31,915 nt of DNA from Chara braunii (GCA_003427395.1 BFEA01000069.1:1382496-1414410), one strand, 5' to 3'. Counted from the first letter of the stretch, positions 9,242-19,179 are shown. Notes: generated by a model not told the origin, from the sequence alone. A program made the numbers and translations.

Positions 9242-9943
9242 TTGGCTTTCGGAACACGCTGTCTCCAAGTTCCCATCGGGGTTCTACCCCATGTAGAAGG
9301 AGCAGTTGAAGCCATCTACGGTAAAATATTGAAATCCTACCCAGTATTTAAGGATAAGAAAGTTCCCTCTCTTTTGAACATCCGTTTTGATGTGGAAACC
9401 ACGGCTCGTTCTCGCTACAAAAGGTATTTGGTAATAGACATGGAGGAAGGAGGCTTTGTGAAACTTGAGGTGATTTGTGCGGCTACTCTATGGTGCAAAC
9501 GTTGCCGTCGATATTTTCACTCTCAGTACGACGAGGATTGTCCCTACGGAAAAAAGACAGCTCCAAAGAACGATCAGAGGAAAGGGAACCCCCCCCCAAA
9601 TGTGGAGACTCAAGCCAAAAAAGGCAAAGGGAAAGATAATTTCACCTGGCGTGTGAAAGAAGGGGGAACAAGGTCAGGCCCTTTGGACCAGGCAAATCCA
9701 AAGCCCGGGCAGCACCAAAGAAACCACCCCCTTCGAAGTCGTACCCATCCGGAACGCAAAACAACCAGGACCCCGAGCGTAGGAAGAATGAGCCCTCCCA
9801 AGGAGGAATTGGCGCACATCAGGATTTGGGGAAAGACGTATATTTTTCGTATAAAGAAGCCCTCAAATCTCCTCCAAAGGAGTATATGCTTCATAATTCT
9901 CAGTCCCCCTCTAATGAATTGGTTATTGACATGGTTCAACTAA
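9242..9943 (+). pseudogene. LINE B ORF1, gag-like middle with zinc knuckle
   Basis: The segment CLQVPIGVLPHVEGAVEAIY and ILKSYP parallels copy D (CPRVPLQLMSTLRVAIEKTF, VIKSYP) and has the look of the plant DUF4283-type LINE ORF1. It is followed by a Cys-x2-Cys-x4-His-x6-Cys knuckle with codons at 9494, 9503, 9518 and 9539. The standard retroviral-type knuckle has x4 in the last gap; here it is x6. After the knuckle comes a basic Lys/Arg/Pro-rich linker. ORF1 proteins bind the element RNA. The true start is upstream (9057); the start at 9242 is an artefact of the deletion. Confidence 0.7.
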
Positions 9944-10110
9944 ACAATGAGGATGGGCCTACCCAGACCATGATTGATTCGTCGGCACACAAAAAAGCAG
10001 CAAGCGAACAAATGGAATTGCAGCAGGGGGAAGGGGATACAAACATGGAAGAGAGGAATACGGGTGATAATGAGGAAGAGGAGGAAGATGAGGAGGAGGA
10101 GGGGGAGGAG

Positions 10111-10142
<32 letters not shown>

Positions 10143-10272
10143 AGAGGAAGAGGAAGAGGTGGAGGTGGAGAAGGTGGATGAGGAGGAAGAGAAGGAACAG
10201 ACGTACGAGGACGCAGTCCTCATAAGAAAGACCCCCCTCCCCCCTGCCTTTACCCTCTCCGGAAATGGGTAA
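9826..10272 (+). pseudogene. LINE B ORF1, acidic (poly-Glu) region
   Basis: A frame with YFSYKEALKSPPKEYML leads into a run of about 45 mostly Glu residues (10069-10200), then EEEKEQTYEDAVLIRKTPLP. The GAG/GAA run is a trinucleotide repeat, so its length is probably unstable. Opposite-strand and third-frame ORFs here are reflections of the repeat. Copies C and D have basic Lys/Arg/Glu repeats at the corresponding place, so the region is a variable charged linker between the zinc knuckle and the ORF1 C-terminal domain. Confidence 0.55.
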
Positions 10273-10298
10273 GGCTGCGGACACCCTAAGCCGCCTGG

Positions 10299-11440
10299 AT
10301 GCATGGTCAATGGCATTTGGCCAACTTATTCAAAAATCAGGTGCAACCCTCATGTGCAAATGGTACTAATGTCCCTGCAGATCGAAGTCACCGTGACGAA
10401 AAAGAAGATAAAGAACCGGAACAAGAGTTTTTGTCCCCCATGGGTGAGCAAGAGGATAGTTCTGCTGCTGTTGCAGCAGACCAAAAAAAGAAAAACTCTG
10501 TTCAAAAAAAGAAAAAGGGTTCTATATCTATCAGGAGCCAGGAGACGCGTCTCAAAAAAACTCTCCAAGTACAGACCGATACAGATCAGTTGGAGGCGAC
10601 CATATCCCCTGCAAAACGCTCTCGCATCGATCTCAACAAAACCGCGTCTCGGTTTCAGAGAGAGGTAAGCCCTAGGAAAGATATAGCTAGAATTTATGTT
10701 ATTAGACTACTAAGAAAAGAGAACGCCCCACTGGTTTGAAAACTGTCAGATGATCTCTGTCTCTAGCAGCCCCTCTGGAAACTCTATCAAGAATAAACAA
10801 AGCACTTGGGCACCTTCCTCTTATTTTGCTACCTTTGGTCTGCATGCCCAAAACAACTGGTGTACAGATTCTGACACTATCCCCGAAGGATAGGGTTCTG
10901 AAGCAGCCCACGATACCCATATACTTCCCCCCCGCAGACCCGCAGGGGATGATGAAGCCACACTGTTCAACAAGCATTTTCTACGTGACTTAGCAGACAC
11001 GGGGTTACTTATTGTTCCAAAAACGGCCAGGTTCTTTGTCCACATGCCAGATGAGGGCAAAACAACTCTTTTTTTTGTTTTTTTGGCCCTAGGGGTAAGG
11101 CAAGACAAAGACATTGCATCTGTTCCGATCCAATTTCACTAGATAGACATAACGCAATTTTTCACACCTCACTCGGATCTGTTGAAAAACATTAAATTGG
11201 CTACCACGTCGACAACCCAGGTGGTAGCAGAGTGGTTAATTCACTGTGATAATTTATGGCTCATACAGACCGAGTCTTTTAGGGAGCAACTTCTCAATAC
11301 TCAGGCAGAAGTAGCTCAGAGATATTTACAAGCAGTACTAGCCCAACCCAACTCTCTTGATACCAGGCGGGATGCCATCACAGGCCGAATCCAACATAGC
11401 AATAACAAGGACCTACCTAATGGTTCTTCCCAACAAAATT
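10299..11440 (+). pseudogene. LINE B ORF1, C-terminal region
   Basis: 10299-10739 holds two overlapping charged frames (KKKNSVQKKKKGS; nuclear-localisation-like). Around 10985-11140 the frame LLIVPKTARFFVHMPDEGKT, then LFFVFLALGVRQD, corresponds to copy C (KVRVIPAVRVGCFTAADGKG, ARLYFVFLDAKMD; about 26770-26880 minus). 11182-11442 continues to IQHSNNKDLPNGSSQQN just before the endonuclease. Conservation of this block in B and C shows it is a real domain of the protein. I do not recognise a named family. Stops and frame changes are present. Confidence 0.5.
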
Positions 11441-12230
11441 AGAATCCTAAATTGGAATGTGAGGGGTTTAGGAGACTCTAACAATACCTTCAAGAAAAGT
11501 CGTTTGTCCTCTTCGATCCATAGACACAATGCCCATATAACCTGCTTACAAGAAACTAAACTTGATGTGGGGAAAATTCAGGAAGCCCAAAGATGGTGGG
11601 CAGGTCCTCAAGTTTGGTCTCCTGCTGATGGATCGAAGAGGGGGGTTGTTATTTTGATCAACAAGGATCTTGACATTGTTGTTCGGGACAGTTGTTTTGA
11701 CGCTGAAGGCCGATGGGCCGGGATTAAAATAGCTATCGATGAGGAGGATTGGGCCATTATGTATGTTTATGCCCCAGTTGACTACTCAACCCGTATTGAA
11801 TTTTTTGCTAATCTACCAAAAGTAATCCCAGACACGGAAAACTTGATCCTGACCGGATATTGAAACTCGGTCCTGGTTTCTGTACTAGATTCCCCACCTC
11901 CTAGACCCTTAAAAATTGGCGGTCAACTATTCTCAGAATTTGTTAACTCACATAATTTGTTCGACACGTACCGAACGTTGCACCCCACTCCTCCGGCTAC
12001 ACATGGCGCGGTCCTAGGCCGTCCCCTAGGGCACCCCAACCCAAGAAAATATTAGACGTTATATTTGCACGAGGGACACCTTGGGATCGGTGCATTGGTG
12101 CAGAGTTGAAATATGGGTCGATGTCTGATCACAATCCTGTGATAATGGACATTATTGCCAAAGATATTATTGACAAGTATAAACCTCCGTTCAGACTAAA
12201 TGTCAAAATATTAAAAGATCTAGAAATCCC
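11430..12230 (+). pseudogene. LINE B endonuclease (EEP/AP-like)
   Basis: KIRILNWNVRGLGDSN, ITCLQETKLDVGK, WAIMYVYAPVDYSTR and a final SDHNPV (about 12125-12142) give the Asn, Glu, Tyr and Asp-His positions of the EEP fold. The middle Asp-x-Asn motif is damaged: it reads Gly-Tyr-stop-Asn at 11857-11868 where copy C has IDWN. Two point changes would explain this. A second frame change follows near 12000-12040. The endonuclease would make the first-strand nick for target-primed reverse transcription. Confidence 0.85.
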
Positions 12231-12276
12231 CTCCTGAATATCTAGGTAAGTGAAAAATTAAGACAAGGCAAAAGAT

Positions 12277-12839
12277 TTGTTCCATGGATTCGAGGAGTGG
12301 GCTGATACAGGTATTGGCATAATAAAATCAGTCATGGAAGAATTCTCTGGGATGAAAGCGGCTTCACGTTCATGGAAAGAAACCTCGCTCCTAGCAATAA
12401 TTGAAGAAGCAGAAGGATCAATGGGCAATGACCCCTTTCTCGAATACTATTGGTCAACCAGGAGAACTGCAACAATTACAGAACTTGAATATCTAGAAAT
12501 ACAACGCCAGGCTAATTGGTTGGAATGGCTAAAAATCGAAAGAAATTATTGGGTACGACCGGATGACAAAACTTACGTTCAGATCTTTAATCCTCCGTCA
12601 AGCCAAATCTTTGATGAGGGAATTGAACCATCCTTTTTTACTTACCGCTCCAATGGCCATTGAGACCTCCCAAATTTACTCTTATGCTATGGAATACTTC
12701 AAGGACATAGTGACAACTAGACGGCCTTTCGACTCCTTTGATACAAATCTCTCTATCTATTCTGACTTCTGGACTTAAACAGGGAACATAGTCCCACAAA
12801 CACAGAGTGATCTATTAGAGGCCCCTATTTCCGAGAGAG
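12277..12839 (+). pseudogene. LINE B ORF2 linker between endonuclease and RT
   Basis: The frame 12277-12663 includes EEWADTGIGIIKSVMEEF, LEYYWSTRRTATITELEYLE and WLEWLKIERNYW, and 12563-12778 continues as LRQAKSLMRELNHPFLLTAP. The same residues occur in copy C at 25218-25607 (SDAYWTAKRRRKIQALEKMK, QTARPLMNQLAHPFSV), which supports the linker assignment. In L1 elements this helical segment connects the endonuclease to RT. Confidence 0.7.
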
Positions 12840-13660
12840 AGGCCTAGGTGGCAGCCAAATAGATGGCCTTAGGCAAATGCCCAAGGCCTGATGGACTCTT
12901 AATTGAACTCTTTCTCAGTGCATGGGAAGCATTTGCCCCTTTTCTGTGCGAGATATACAATGTTGTTCTAACGACGGGTACCTTACCCAAAGGGATAGTC
13001 CAAAAAAATGGATAAAAGAGAGGTCCGGATTTAGAAACCGATTTTTGTCCTAATGTGACCAATAAACAACTGGGGAAAGTCCTAGCAATCAGACTTGCTG
13101 AGATTCTCCCTGATCTGGTAGAGACAGAACAGGGTGCATTCGTTAAAGGTAGATCAAATTTTGAAAACATATTATCTTCTATCCAGGGCTTGAAAATCAT
13201 TGGTAAGGAAAGGTAAAACCTTGCCATCTTAATGCGTGATATGGAGAAAGCTTATGATAACTTAAAGATGGGATGAACATTTGTGAATACTACCCTATTA
13301 AGACTTGGTTTTTACCCTAAGTTTTGTACCTGGACGAAAGCACTGTACACGAACGCTACGACCTCTATAGTTGTGAATGATAAATTATCACAAGAGTTTA
13401 CGCTAACCCGTTCTTTAAGGCAGAGCTGCCCCCTGGCCCCATTGATCTTTGTGCTCCAACTCGAAATTTTAATTAATAATATCAGGTCTAACAATATAAT
13501 AGAAGGTTTGAGGGTCCCCCCAACACTACAGTGGAAGGGAGGAGCTATTGCTGATGATCTCACTGTGGCCTACTTTAATTCTTCGATCTGTATGCATGAA
13601 CTACGTAAAGTTATTGATATGTACTATAAATTATTAGAAGCCTCAATAAATTGGGGTAAA
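12840..13660 (+). pseudogene. LINE B reverse transcriptase domain
   Basis: The motifs in order are ALGKCPRPDGLLIELF, EQGAFVKGRSNFENILSSI, MRDMEKAYD (Asp codon 13238-13240), RQSCPLAPLIFVLQLE and AIADDLTVAYF (Asp-Asp at 13553-13558). All catalytic Asp codons are present. Stops occur after AQVAAK, IIGKER and NLKMG, and a T-run at 13664-13675 shifts the frame. The minus-strand ORFs over this region are shadows. Confidence 0.9.
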
Positions 13661-13691
13661 TCTTTTTTTTTTTTTCCCCCCCAAATTCGAA

Positions 13692-14640
13692 TTGTGTGTC
13701 GATTGGGGTTTATGTCGTATCCCCGCACATTCTTCAGACCGATTTCTGGGGGTGCAAGTATCTTTATCAGATTGTTCTTCTACTCAAGATGACCTCCTAG
13801 TGAGGAAAGCTATAACAAGAATAGAGAAATGGGAGAGGAGGCACACCCTCTCTCTTTTTGGTCAAACTTTGGTCTTGTCTGCAGCAACCTTTTTGACTCT
13901 TTGTTTCTCAATGACGGTCTGCCTACTTGGAGAAGAAGCGTATGATAAGATAAAAAGATCAGCAACTAGATATCTTTGGAAACCTTCCGCCACAGAGGAG
14001 CAGGGGTTCATTTCCAAAGTGGCCTGGGAGGCAGTTGCCAGAGCACGTAGTCAAGGAGGTCTGGGGTGCTTGACCCAGTTCAACAAAACCTTGCCCTTTT
14101 GTCCAAGTGGCCGGTCCAAGCGATGGTTGGGGATGATAGTAAAGTCTGGATGAAGTTGGCAGAATATATGTTGGGCAAAGAATATGGCTCAGAGGATCCG
14201 TCCAAGTTGTGGTTATGCTTAATGATGCCCTCAACGTCGTCCTCATTCCAGAATCTGGCGGAATATAATTTATGCATGGAATAAAATTAAGGCCTCTGAG
14301 TGAAGAACGCCTAACACAAAAAAAAAATATCTCAATCAACTTCTGTTTGACAATCCTCACATCTTACCGCAGAACGAGACTCCGTTCTCAGCTATAGCAG
14401 GAGATTCTAACTTCGGTACCTCATGGATCAAGAAAGGAATCATTCAGGTTAAAGACCTCTGGGATCCAATCTCGTGAGACTGGATAGATGAAGGGACGCT
14501 GAGAAGGAAACTTCCAAGGATCCATAATTTTTATGGGAACTATCAACAGCTCTTGGAGGCTATTCCTCAAGCATGAGCTTATCTTTTTTCAAGCAGATAC
14601 GAAGAATGTGCAGAACAATTGGCTAAGATCCTCTGACAAC
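13692..14640 (+). pseudogene. LINE B ORF2, RT thumb and downstream region
   Basis: SSDRFLGVQVSLSDCSS, LVRKAITRIEKWERRHTLSL, FGQTLVLSA and SATRYLWKPSATEEQGFISK, then GGLGCLTQFNKT, match the block after the RT active site in plant LINEs (YLG, W..LSL.G, LW, GGLG). The next frame (14066-14284) continues LALLSKWPVQAMVGDDSKVW. 14300-14640 includes SWIKKGIIQVKDLWDPIS, parallel to RAWVEKGIVRVRDIWDM in copy C. The MITE begins at 14660. Confidence 0.75.
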
Positions 14641-14659
14641 AACAACGGAATCTGGAGGG

Positions 14660-15181
14660 CAACAAAAAAATTCCCACGAGAAATGAAAGTTGAAAAAACA
14701 TTCCATAAAAAAAAAATCCTTCATATTTATAAATTATCATTCCAATGTTCGTCCAATTCTAAAATTTTCAATTTTATTTTATAAGATCCCGTCTAAATAT
14801 GAGTTTTCCCTTCCAACTATATCTATTTGTTCAAGATGGAATGAAAGTCTGGACGAGTTTATGAAATGTTTCAATTAAACTTTCATTCTACTACAAGAAA
14901 TATCTTTTAATTTAAATTGGATTAACATATTTATGACCGAAAATCATTACTTAGAATGACAGTCCAATTAAAATATTTCATGAACTCTTCCACACTTTCA
15001 TTCCATCTCTAGCATGCAGTTCAAATAAGAAGGGATACCCCATTGTTGGAAGGAAAGTTTTTAAGTAAGACGAAAAATTTTAAAATTGGAATGACATTTT
15101 TTAAGATGGAATGAAAATTTTAAATTTAGAATGTAATTTTACTATAGAATGATTATTTAATTCTAGGAAATTTTTCCGTTG
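14660..15181 (+). mobile_element. MITE copy 2 (522 bp)
   Basis: It begins CAACAAAAAAATTCCCACG and ends GAAATTTTTCCGTTG. By eye it aligns with copy 1 over its whole length with mostly point differences. It interrupts the ORF2 C-terminus of LINE B in the same orientation as copy 1. No transposase is encoded, and the small frames at 14533-14878 that enter it are not genes. A flush target duplication could not be found. Confidence 0.85.
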
Positions 15182-15189
15182 GGTAATGA

Positions 15190-16100
15190 GCCAGTCCCCA
15201 GATCAAGGTACTAAGGTGCAGACGTGGCTTCTCCCTTCGATCCTTCGATCTACGGGGCCATTACGAGAGACAGGAGAACGTGTTTTTCCACACACTACTG
15301 ATCTGCAGGAGGTCCGTTTTTTTTATCAAGAGGATGGGAAGAGGAAGACAACTGCGGTGCTGGGAAGAGATGCAGACTCTTACCGAGTAGAACCTTTGTT
15401 GTTTGGATGGAAGGGGCTTATGTTATGAGTCTCTTTCACTTCTCTGAAATCGTACAAATTTAAAATAGGGGTTGAAATTCAGTGTACTTAGTCGAAAGTT
15501 AAGCCTGTTTCTTTGGCTCTGAAAAGAGCTCAAGAACAGGGATTAACAAGTATGTTTGAGGAGAGTTTGAATATTTTATGGAATGCCTTGAAGAAAATGC
15601 CATCTCAAAAACAAGCGGCGATTATTTGGTTACAATCCCTCCTCATTACAGCTACTGTTGCATGGCTGTCCACTAAAGGAATGAACCTCTCACCAACTTG
15701 TCAACGCTGCAATTGGGGTTAGAAAGACCATGCTCACCTTTGACTTTTTTGTCCCCTGCTAGATGACCTCCTGGAATGGTGGAAAAAACGCTTGCATTAT
15801 CTTTATGAACAAGAAATGCAGTGAACGAATAACTGGTGGCTAACAGGCATCCTGCCACCAGGCCTTGGGTTTCACTCAGGTATAGGGCACATAGCACTTT
15901 GTTGCCGTGGGACCCTGCTGGAAGTTATCTGGTCAGCACGAAATGCAAAAGTCTTCAAGGACGAAATCTTCTCTCTTCAGCAACAGAAGGCACTGATGAA
16001 GAATAAACTAAGGTTAACTATTATGGCAGAATGGTCGCAACACTGTACATCTGGCTCCAGAAATCTTTATGTGGTTCCAACGCTCTTGGGGTTTGGCTAG
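15190..16100 (+). pseudogene. LINE B ORF2 C-terminus with zf-RVT-like finger
   Basis: After the MITE, 15186-15428 and 15513-15722 continue ORF2 (VLGRDADSYRVEPLLFGWKG). ITATVAWLSTKGMNLSPTCQ, then RC and, past a TAG, DHAHL and LFCPLLDDLLEWW, form a Cys-x2-Cys ... His ... Cys finger typical of zf-RVT. 15880-16050 reads VIWSARNAKVFKDE, like IWDDRNDRLFKKK in copy C. This is the usual end of plant L1 ORF2. Confidence 0.75.
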
Positions 16101-16413
16101 TAACTGGGCGACAATTAGCCCAGAGGGTTCCGTGGTTTTTGCTCCATGGCTGCTTAGCCATGATGACTGAGTTAATTTGGACGTTGTTGTTTTTAAGATC
16201 ACCGTTAAATTTACTTGCTCGTTTGCTGTCGAGTTGCTTTAGACAACCCCCCTTATGCCGTTAAAGTTCAGGCTACGTTCTTCGAATAAAAGCCAGTTTT
16301 ACTATGAGTTGAGCAGAATTGTTACATATTTTGGTGCTTTAAGATTAACTGTTCAGCTCCCACCTTTTTACTTGTGATTCAAAGTTTTTTTTTTTGGGAA
16401 AGCTTAGTAACAG
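16101..16413 (+). other. LINE B 3' untranslated region
   Basis: No gene is seen. A T-run occurs at 16386-16395. Confidence 0.4.
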
Positions 16414-16627
16414 GGGACGCTGAACCCGATTTCTAGTTTTCTGGTCCTTCTCTGTAGAATGGAGTAGTCGTGAGCAGTTGCTATATTATTCGAGTTGTGC
16501 TCGTAAGCGAAACTGGGTGAGGCTGCCAAGATATCTCCGGGTTGAATTGTGAGGTCCCTGACCTCGTTGTTCGATATTGCTGTAATAAACCTTTCATGCA
16601 TTAAAAAAAAAAAAAAAAAAAAAAAAA
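16414..16627 (+). promoter_or_regulatory. LINE B 3'-end motif, AATAAA and poly(A)
   Basis: GGGACGCTGAACCCGATTTC (16414-16433) is the family 3' motif. Unlike copies A and D it lies about 170 bp before the tail. AATAAA (16584-16589) precedes 25 A's (16603-16627). The terminal segment CTGTAATAAACCTTTCATGC resembles the end of copy E (TTATAATATAAAC before A's at 18425). Confidence 0.65.
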
Positions 16628-17426
16628 GGGACCTACTGCTCTCTTCCTGGATATTTCTGCACCTCGCTTCTTGCATATAGTGACACCTCGGGATATTTTT
16701 AATTCGTCTACTCTTTACTCCACCCTGTCCATACCGTGGGATAGACTTTAGTTCGCATTCATGAATGTGGGAAATTTGAAATGCGGTGCTCTTTATCTAC
16801 CCCTACCTATAGGATAGATTTATTAATTTTCACATGTCGAAATGTGGCCGTCTGTGAAAGCTAGGTACTTAGGCGGATTAAAATGACTTAGTTTTTTTTT
16901 TCTCCTATCCTCGAAAATCGGGATTTCCTTTCGTTTTGAACTCGCACCATTGTTAAGGTGCGTTTCTCTCCTTATAGCTGCAACCTACGATCAAAACAAG
17001 GACGCAATTTTCAGAGTTTTTGAGTGGCTCAGGGACGAACTCTTGGAAGTACTAGCAACGGCGCCTCATGGAGCAGTGTGAGTGCAACAAGGGACAGTGG
17101 GAACGCTACTGGTCAGGTGGTAAGTGAAGAAAGGTGAATAACAAACTTGAGTTGTTCCCATTGAGATCAATATGCCATGAAGACAAGGGAGTGTGGTGGG
17201 AAATCCGTTATGGCAGCTCAGACTCTTCACAAGGTGTTTGAAAAGCCATAAGGAGAGAGTAACCCTGATGAAAAAGAGGGATTTTGTTGGTGTGATGATC
17301 TAGCTGGCACAGGACTTTGGCTTGGCTCACAGGTCCTTAAAAGTACATTTGGTCTTGTGGATCAAATATCGATATTGGTATTTTGTTTTTTGAGTGATGT
17401 TAACGGAGGCAGTGTGGGTAGCGGTA
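16628..17426. other. Unassigned region with a diverged repeat unit
   Basis: I see no gene. 17062-17240 resembles 17955-18150: both have GGAG(A)CAGTGTGAGTGC followed by a GGGACAGTGG- or CGACAGTGG-type word and GAACGCT, and later AACTTGA...GTGGTGGGAAA(T/C)CCGT. 17405-17426 begins a third partial unit (GGAGGCAGTGTGGGTAGCGG). These look like old copies of one LINE 3' or non-autonomous sequence. Confidence 0.4.
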
Positions 17427-17950
17427 CAACAGAAATTTTTTGTAGAATTAAATAATCACTCTATAATAAAATTACATTTTAAATTTTAAATTTTAATTCC
17501 ATCTTAAAAACTGTCATTCCAATTTTAAAATTTTCCATCTTACTTGAAAACTTTCCTTCCAAGAATGGGGTATCCCTTCTTATTTGAACTGCATGCTAGA
17601 GATGGAATGAAAATCTGGATGAGTTCATGAAATATTTTAATTGGACTGTCATTCTAAGTAAGGATTTCCAGTCATAAATAAGTTAATCCAATCCAAATTA
17701 GAAGATATTTGTTGTAATAGAATGAAAATTGAATTAAGAATTTTCATAAACTCGTCAAGACTCCCGATCTATCTTGAACAAATAGATGTAGTTGGAACGG
17801 AAAACTCATATTTAGACTGAAACTTGTCAAATAAAATTAAAAATTGTAGAATTGGACGAACATTGGAATTATAATTTATAAATATGAAGGATTTTTTTTT
17901 TTTATATAATTTTTTTTTAACTTTCGTTTCTCATGGGAATTTTTCTGTTG
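17427..17950 (-). mobile_element. MITE copy 3 (524 bp) with 8-bp target duplication
   Basis: This is the same element as at 3975 and 14660 but inverted. It starts CAACAGAAATTTTTTG and ends GGGAATTTTTCTGTTG. It is flanked flush by TAGCGGTA (17419-17426) and TAGCGGCA (17951-17958), an 8-bp target duplication with one mismatch. Eight-base duplications are typical of hAT-superfamily insertions, though the CAACAG terminus is not the classical hAT end. It is non-autonomous. Confidence 0.85.
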
Positions 17951-18442
17951 TAGCGGCACAACGGAGACAGTGTGAGTGCTACCGACAGTGGTGTGAACGC
18001 TCCTTGCTTGTAGTTAGCATAAATAGGGTGGGAAACAGACTTGAACTGTATCCATAGTGATCTTGGTCCGTTGATTGATTTTATTACTGAAGATCCAAGG
18101 GTGCGTGGTGGGAAACCCGTCTTGGCGGTTCAGGCTTCTCTTAGTTTACAGATCCGTACTTGGTCTCTTTTCTGTAAGATCTTGAAGCGAAGCTGGGTAA
18201 GGCTCCAGAGAGATTACCAGGAAAATAAATTCTTCAGTAGTTTTTGGTTATTTTGCTCCCTTTATTCTGGATTCCTAGAAGTTTTGCTCCAGTTGCTCAC
18301 TTTCTTTGTAGTTGGAGATTATGGGACGCTGGACCCGGTTTCCATCACAAGCTTCATTAACGGTTGAGATGTTGAGGGATTCTCGGCCTCATTCAATTAC
18401 GTTTATAATATAAACTGCGACTTCAAAAAAAAAAAAAAAAAA
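17951..18442 (+). mobile_element. LINE 3'-end fragment E with poly(A)
   Basis: GGGACGCTGGACCCGGTTTC (18323-18342) is an exact match to the motif at 30274. It is followed by about 80 bp and 18 A's (18425-18442). GCGAAGCTGGGTAAGGCT (about 18186) also resembles GCGAAACTGGGTGAGGCT in the 3' region of copy B (about 16508). No convincing protein is present; the frame 18041-18367 has no recognisable motif. It may be a 5'-truncated LINE or a SINE sharing the LINE tail. Confidence 0.55.
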
Positions 18443-18935
18443 GTCCTACAGCCTAGGTTACCAATGGTCCGGAGACCGGACGTCTCCTCCGGACGTCGAG
18501 TACCCCCGTCGTTCGGATTTCCGGACGATGGCTTTTTGGCACTTAAGGAAAAAAATTCACAGTGTTGCACATGCCCTAGAGACCCCCACAAAAAGTTTTA
18601 GATTATTCTGAGCATTCGGGGATACAGTGGTATTTGGGGTGGGGGGGGGGTGTACGATGGGTTTTGGTGGGGATAGGAGGGATATAGGTGGGGATTTAAA
18701 TCTTTGAAGATTTTTATTATTTATTCTACTGGCCCAAATGATCCAAAAATTTGGTGGCATACACCTAATGCAAGATGGAAGCCACATGATTTTTTTCAAT
18801 TTTTTTTTTTTTTTTAACGCTAGGTCAGACATACCCTGTCCGGTCCGACGTCCGACCAGACGTCCGGTCGGACATCCCGGACGGTCAGGGGGTTCCCGAA
18901 CGTCGGATCCAACAACCTAGCCTACAAGCCCATAA
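18443..18935. mobile_element. Candidate terminal-inverted-repeat element with CCGGACGTC repeats
   Basis: The left end CTACAGCCTAGGTTACC and the right end CCAACAACCTAGCCTACA are inverted relatives. Inside each end lie GC-rich words (CCGGACGTC, TCCGGACGTCG, CAGACGTCCGGTCGG, GACGTCCGACC). The centre is A/T-rich and low-complexity, with a G-run at 18640-18650. No coding frame is supported. Clustered subterminal repeats around a shared core are common in CACTA- and Mutator-like elements, but no superfamily call is safe and no flanking duplication is evident. Confidence 0.4.
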
Positions 18936-19179
18936 TTGTTTTTTGGGATTTCAATGTTTTTATTTTTAATAAAAAATAAAAAAACAAGTATTCTAATCAA
19001 AAGAAAAGTAATGAAAAAAAGAATTTATGCTTTTTTATTTTTTTTCTAATTGCTGGTGGGATAAATATGGTGCATATGTTTTTTTAATATTTTTTTTAAT
19101 GGATATATGAAAAAATAAATAGGAAAAAAAATAGTAATAAAAAAAAGTTAAAGAGGTTCTCTGTTTTTTTTAGAAAACT
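18936..19179. other. A/T-rich spacer
   Basis: Long A and T runs. No gene is seen. Confidence 0.5.

Larger units (their letters stand above)
9022..16627 (+). mobile_element. L1-type LINE copy B, nearly full length, decayed
   Basis: It begins immediately after the poly(A) of copy A and ends in 25 A's (16603-16627) preceded by AATAAA (16584-16589). It contains ORF1 (9057-11440), endonuclease (11430-12230), RT (12840-13660), RT C-terminus (13692-14640), a zf-RVT-like region (15190-16000) and the 3' motif (16414-16436). A MITE at 14660-15181 splits the C-terminus. Total length without the MITE is about 7.1 kb. Stops, a poly(T) frameshift and an ORF1 deletion make it inactive. Confidence 0.85.

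Noticed and set aside
9936-10316. Long Ser-rich and Leu-rich minus-strand frames
   Set aside because: They are mirror translations of the GAG/GAA repeat in ORF1.
16628-17426. Possible host gene between LINEs
   Set aside because: No long frame, no recognisable motif and no convincing splice pattern could be seen.
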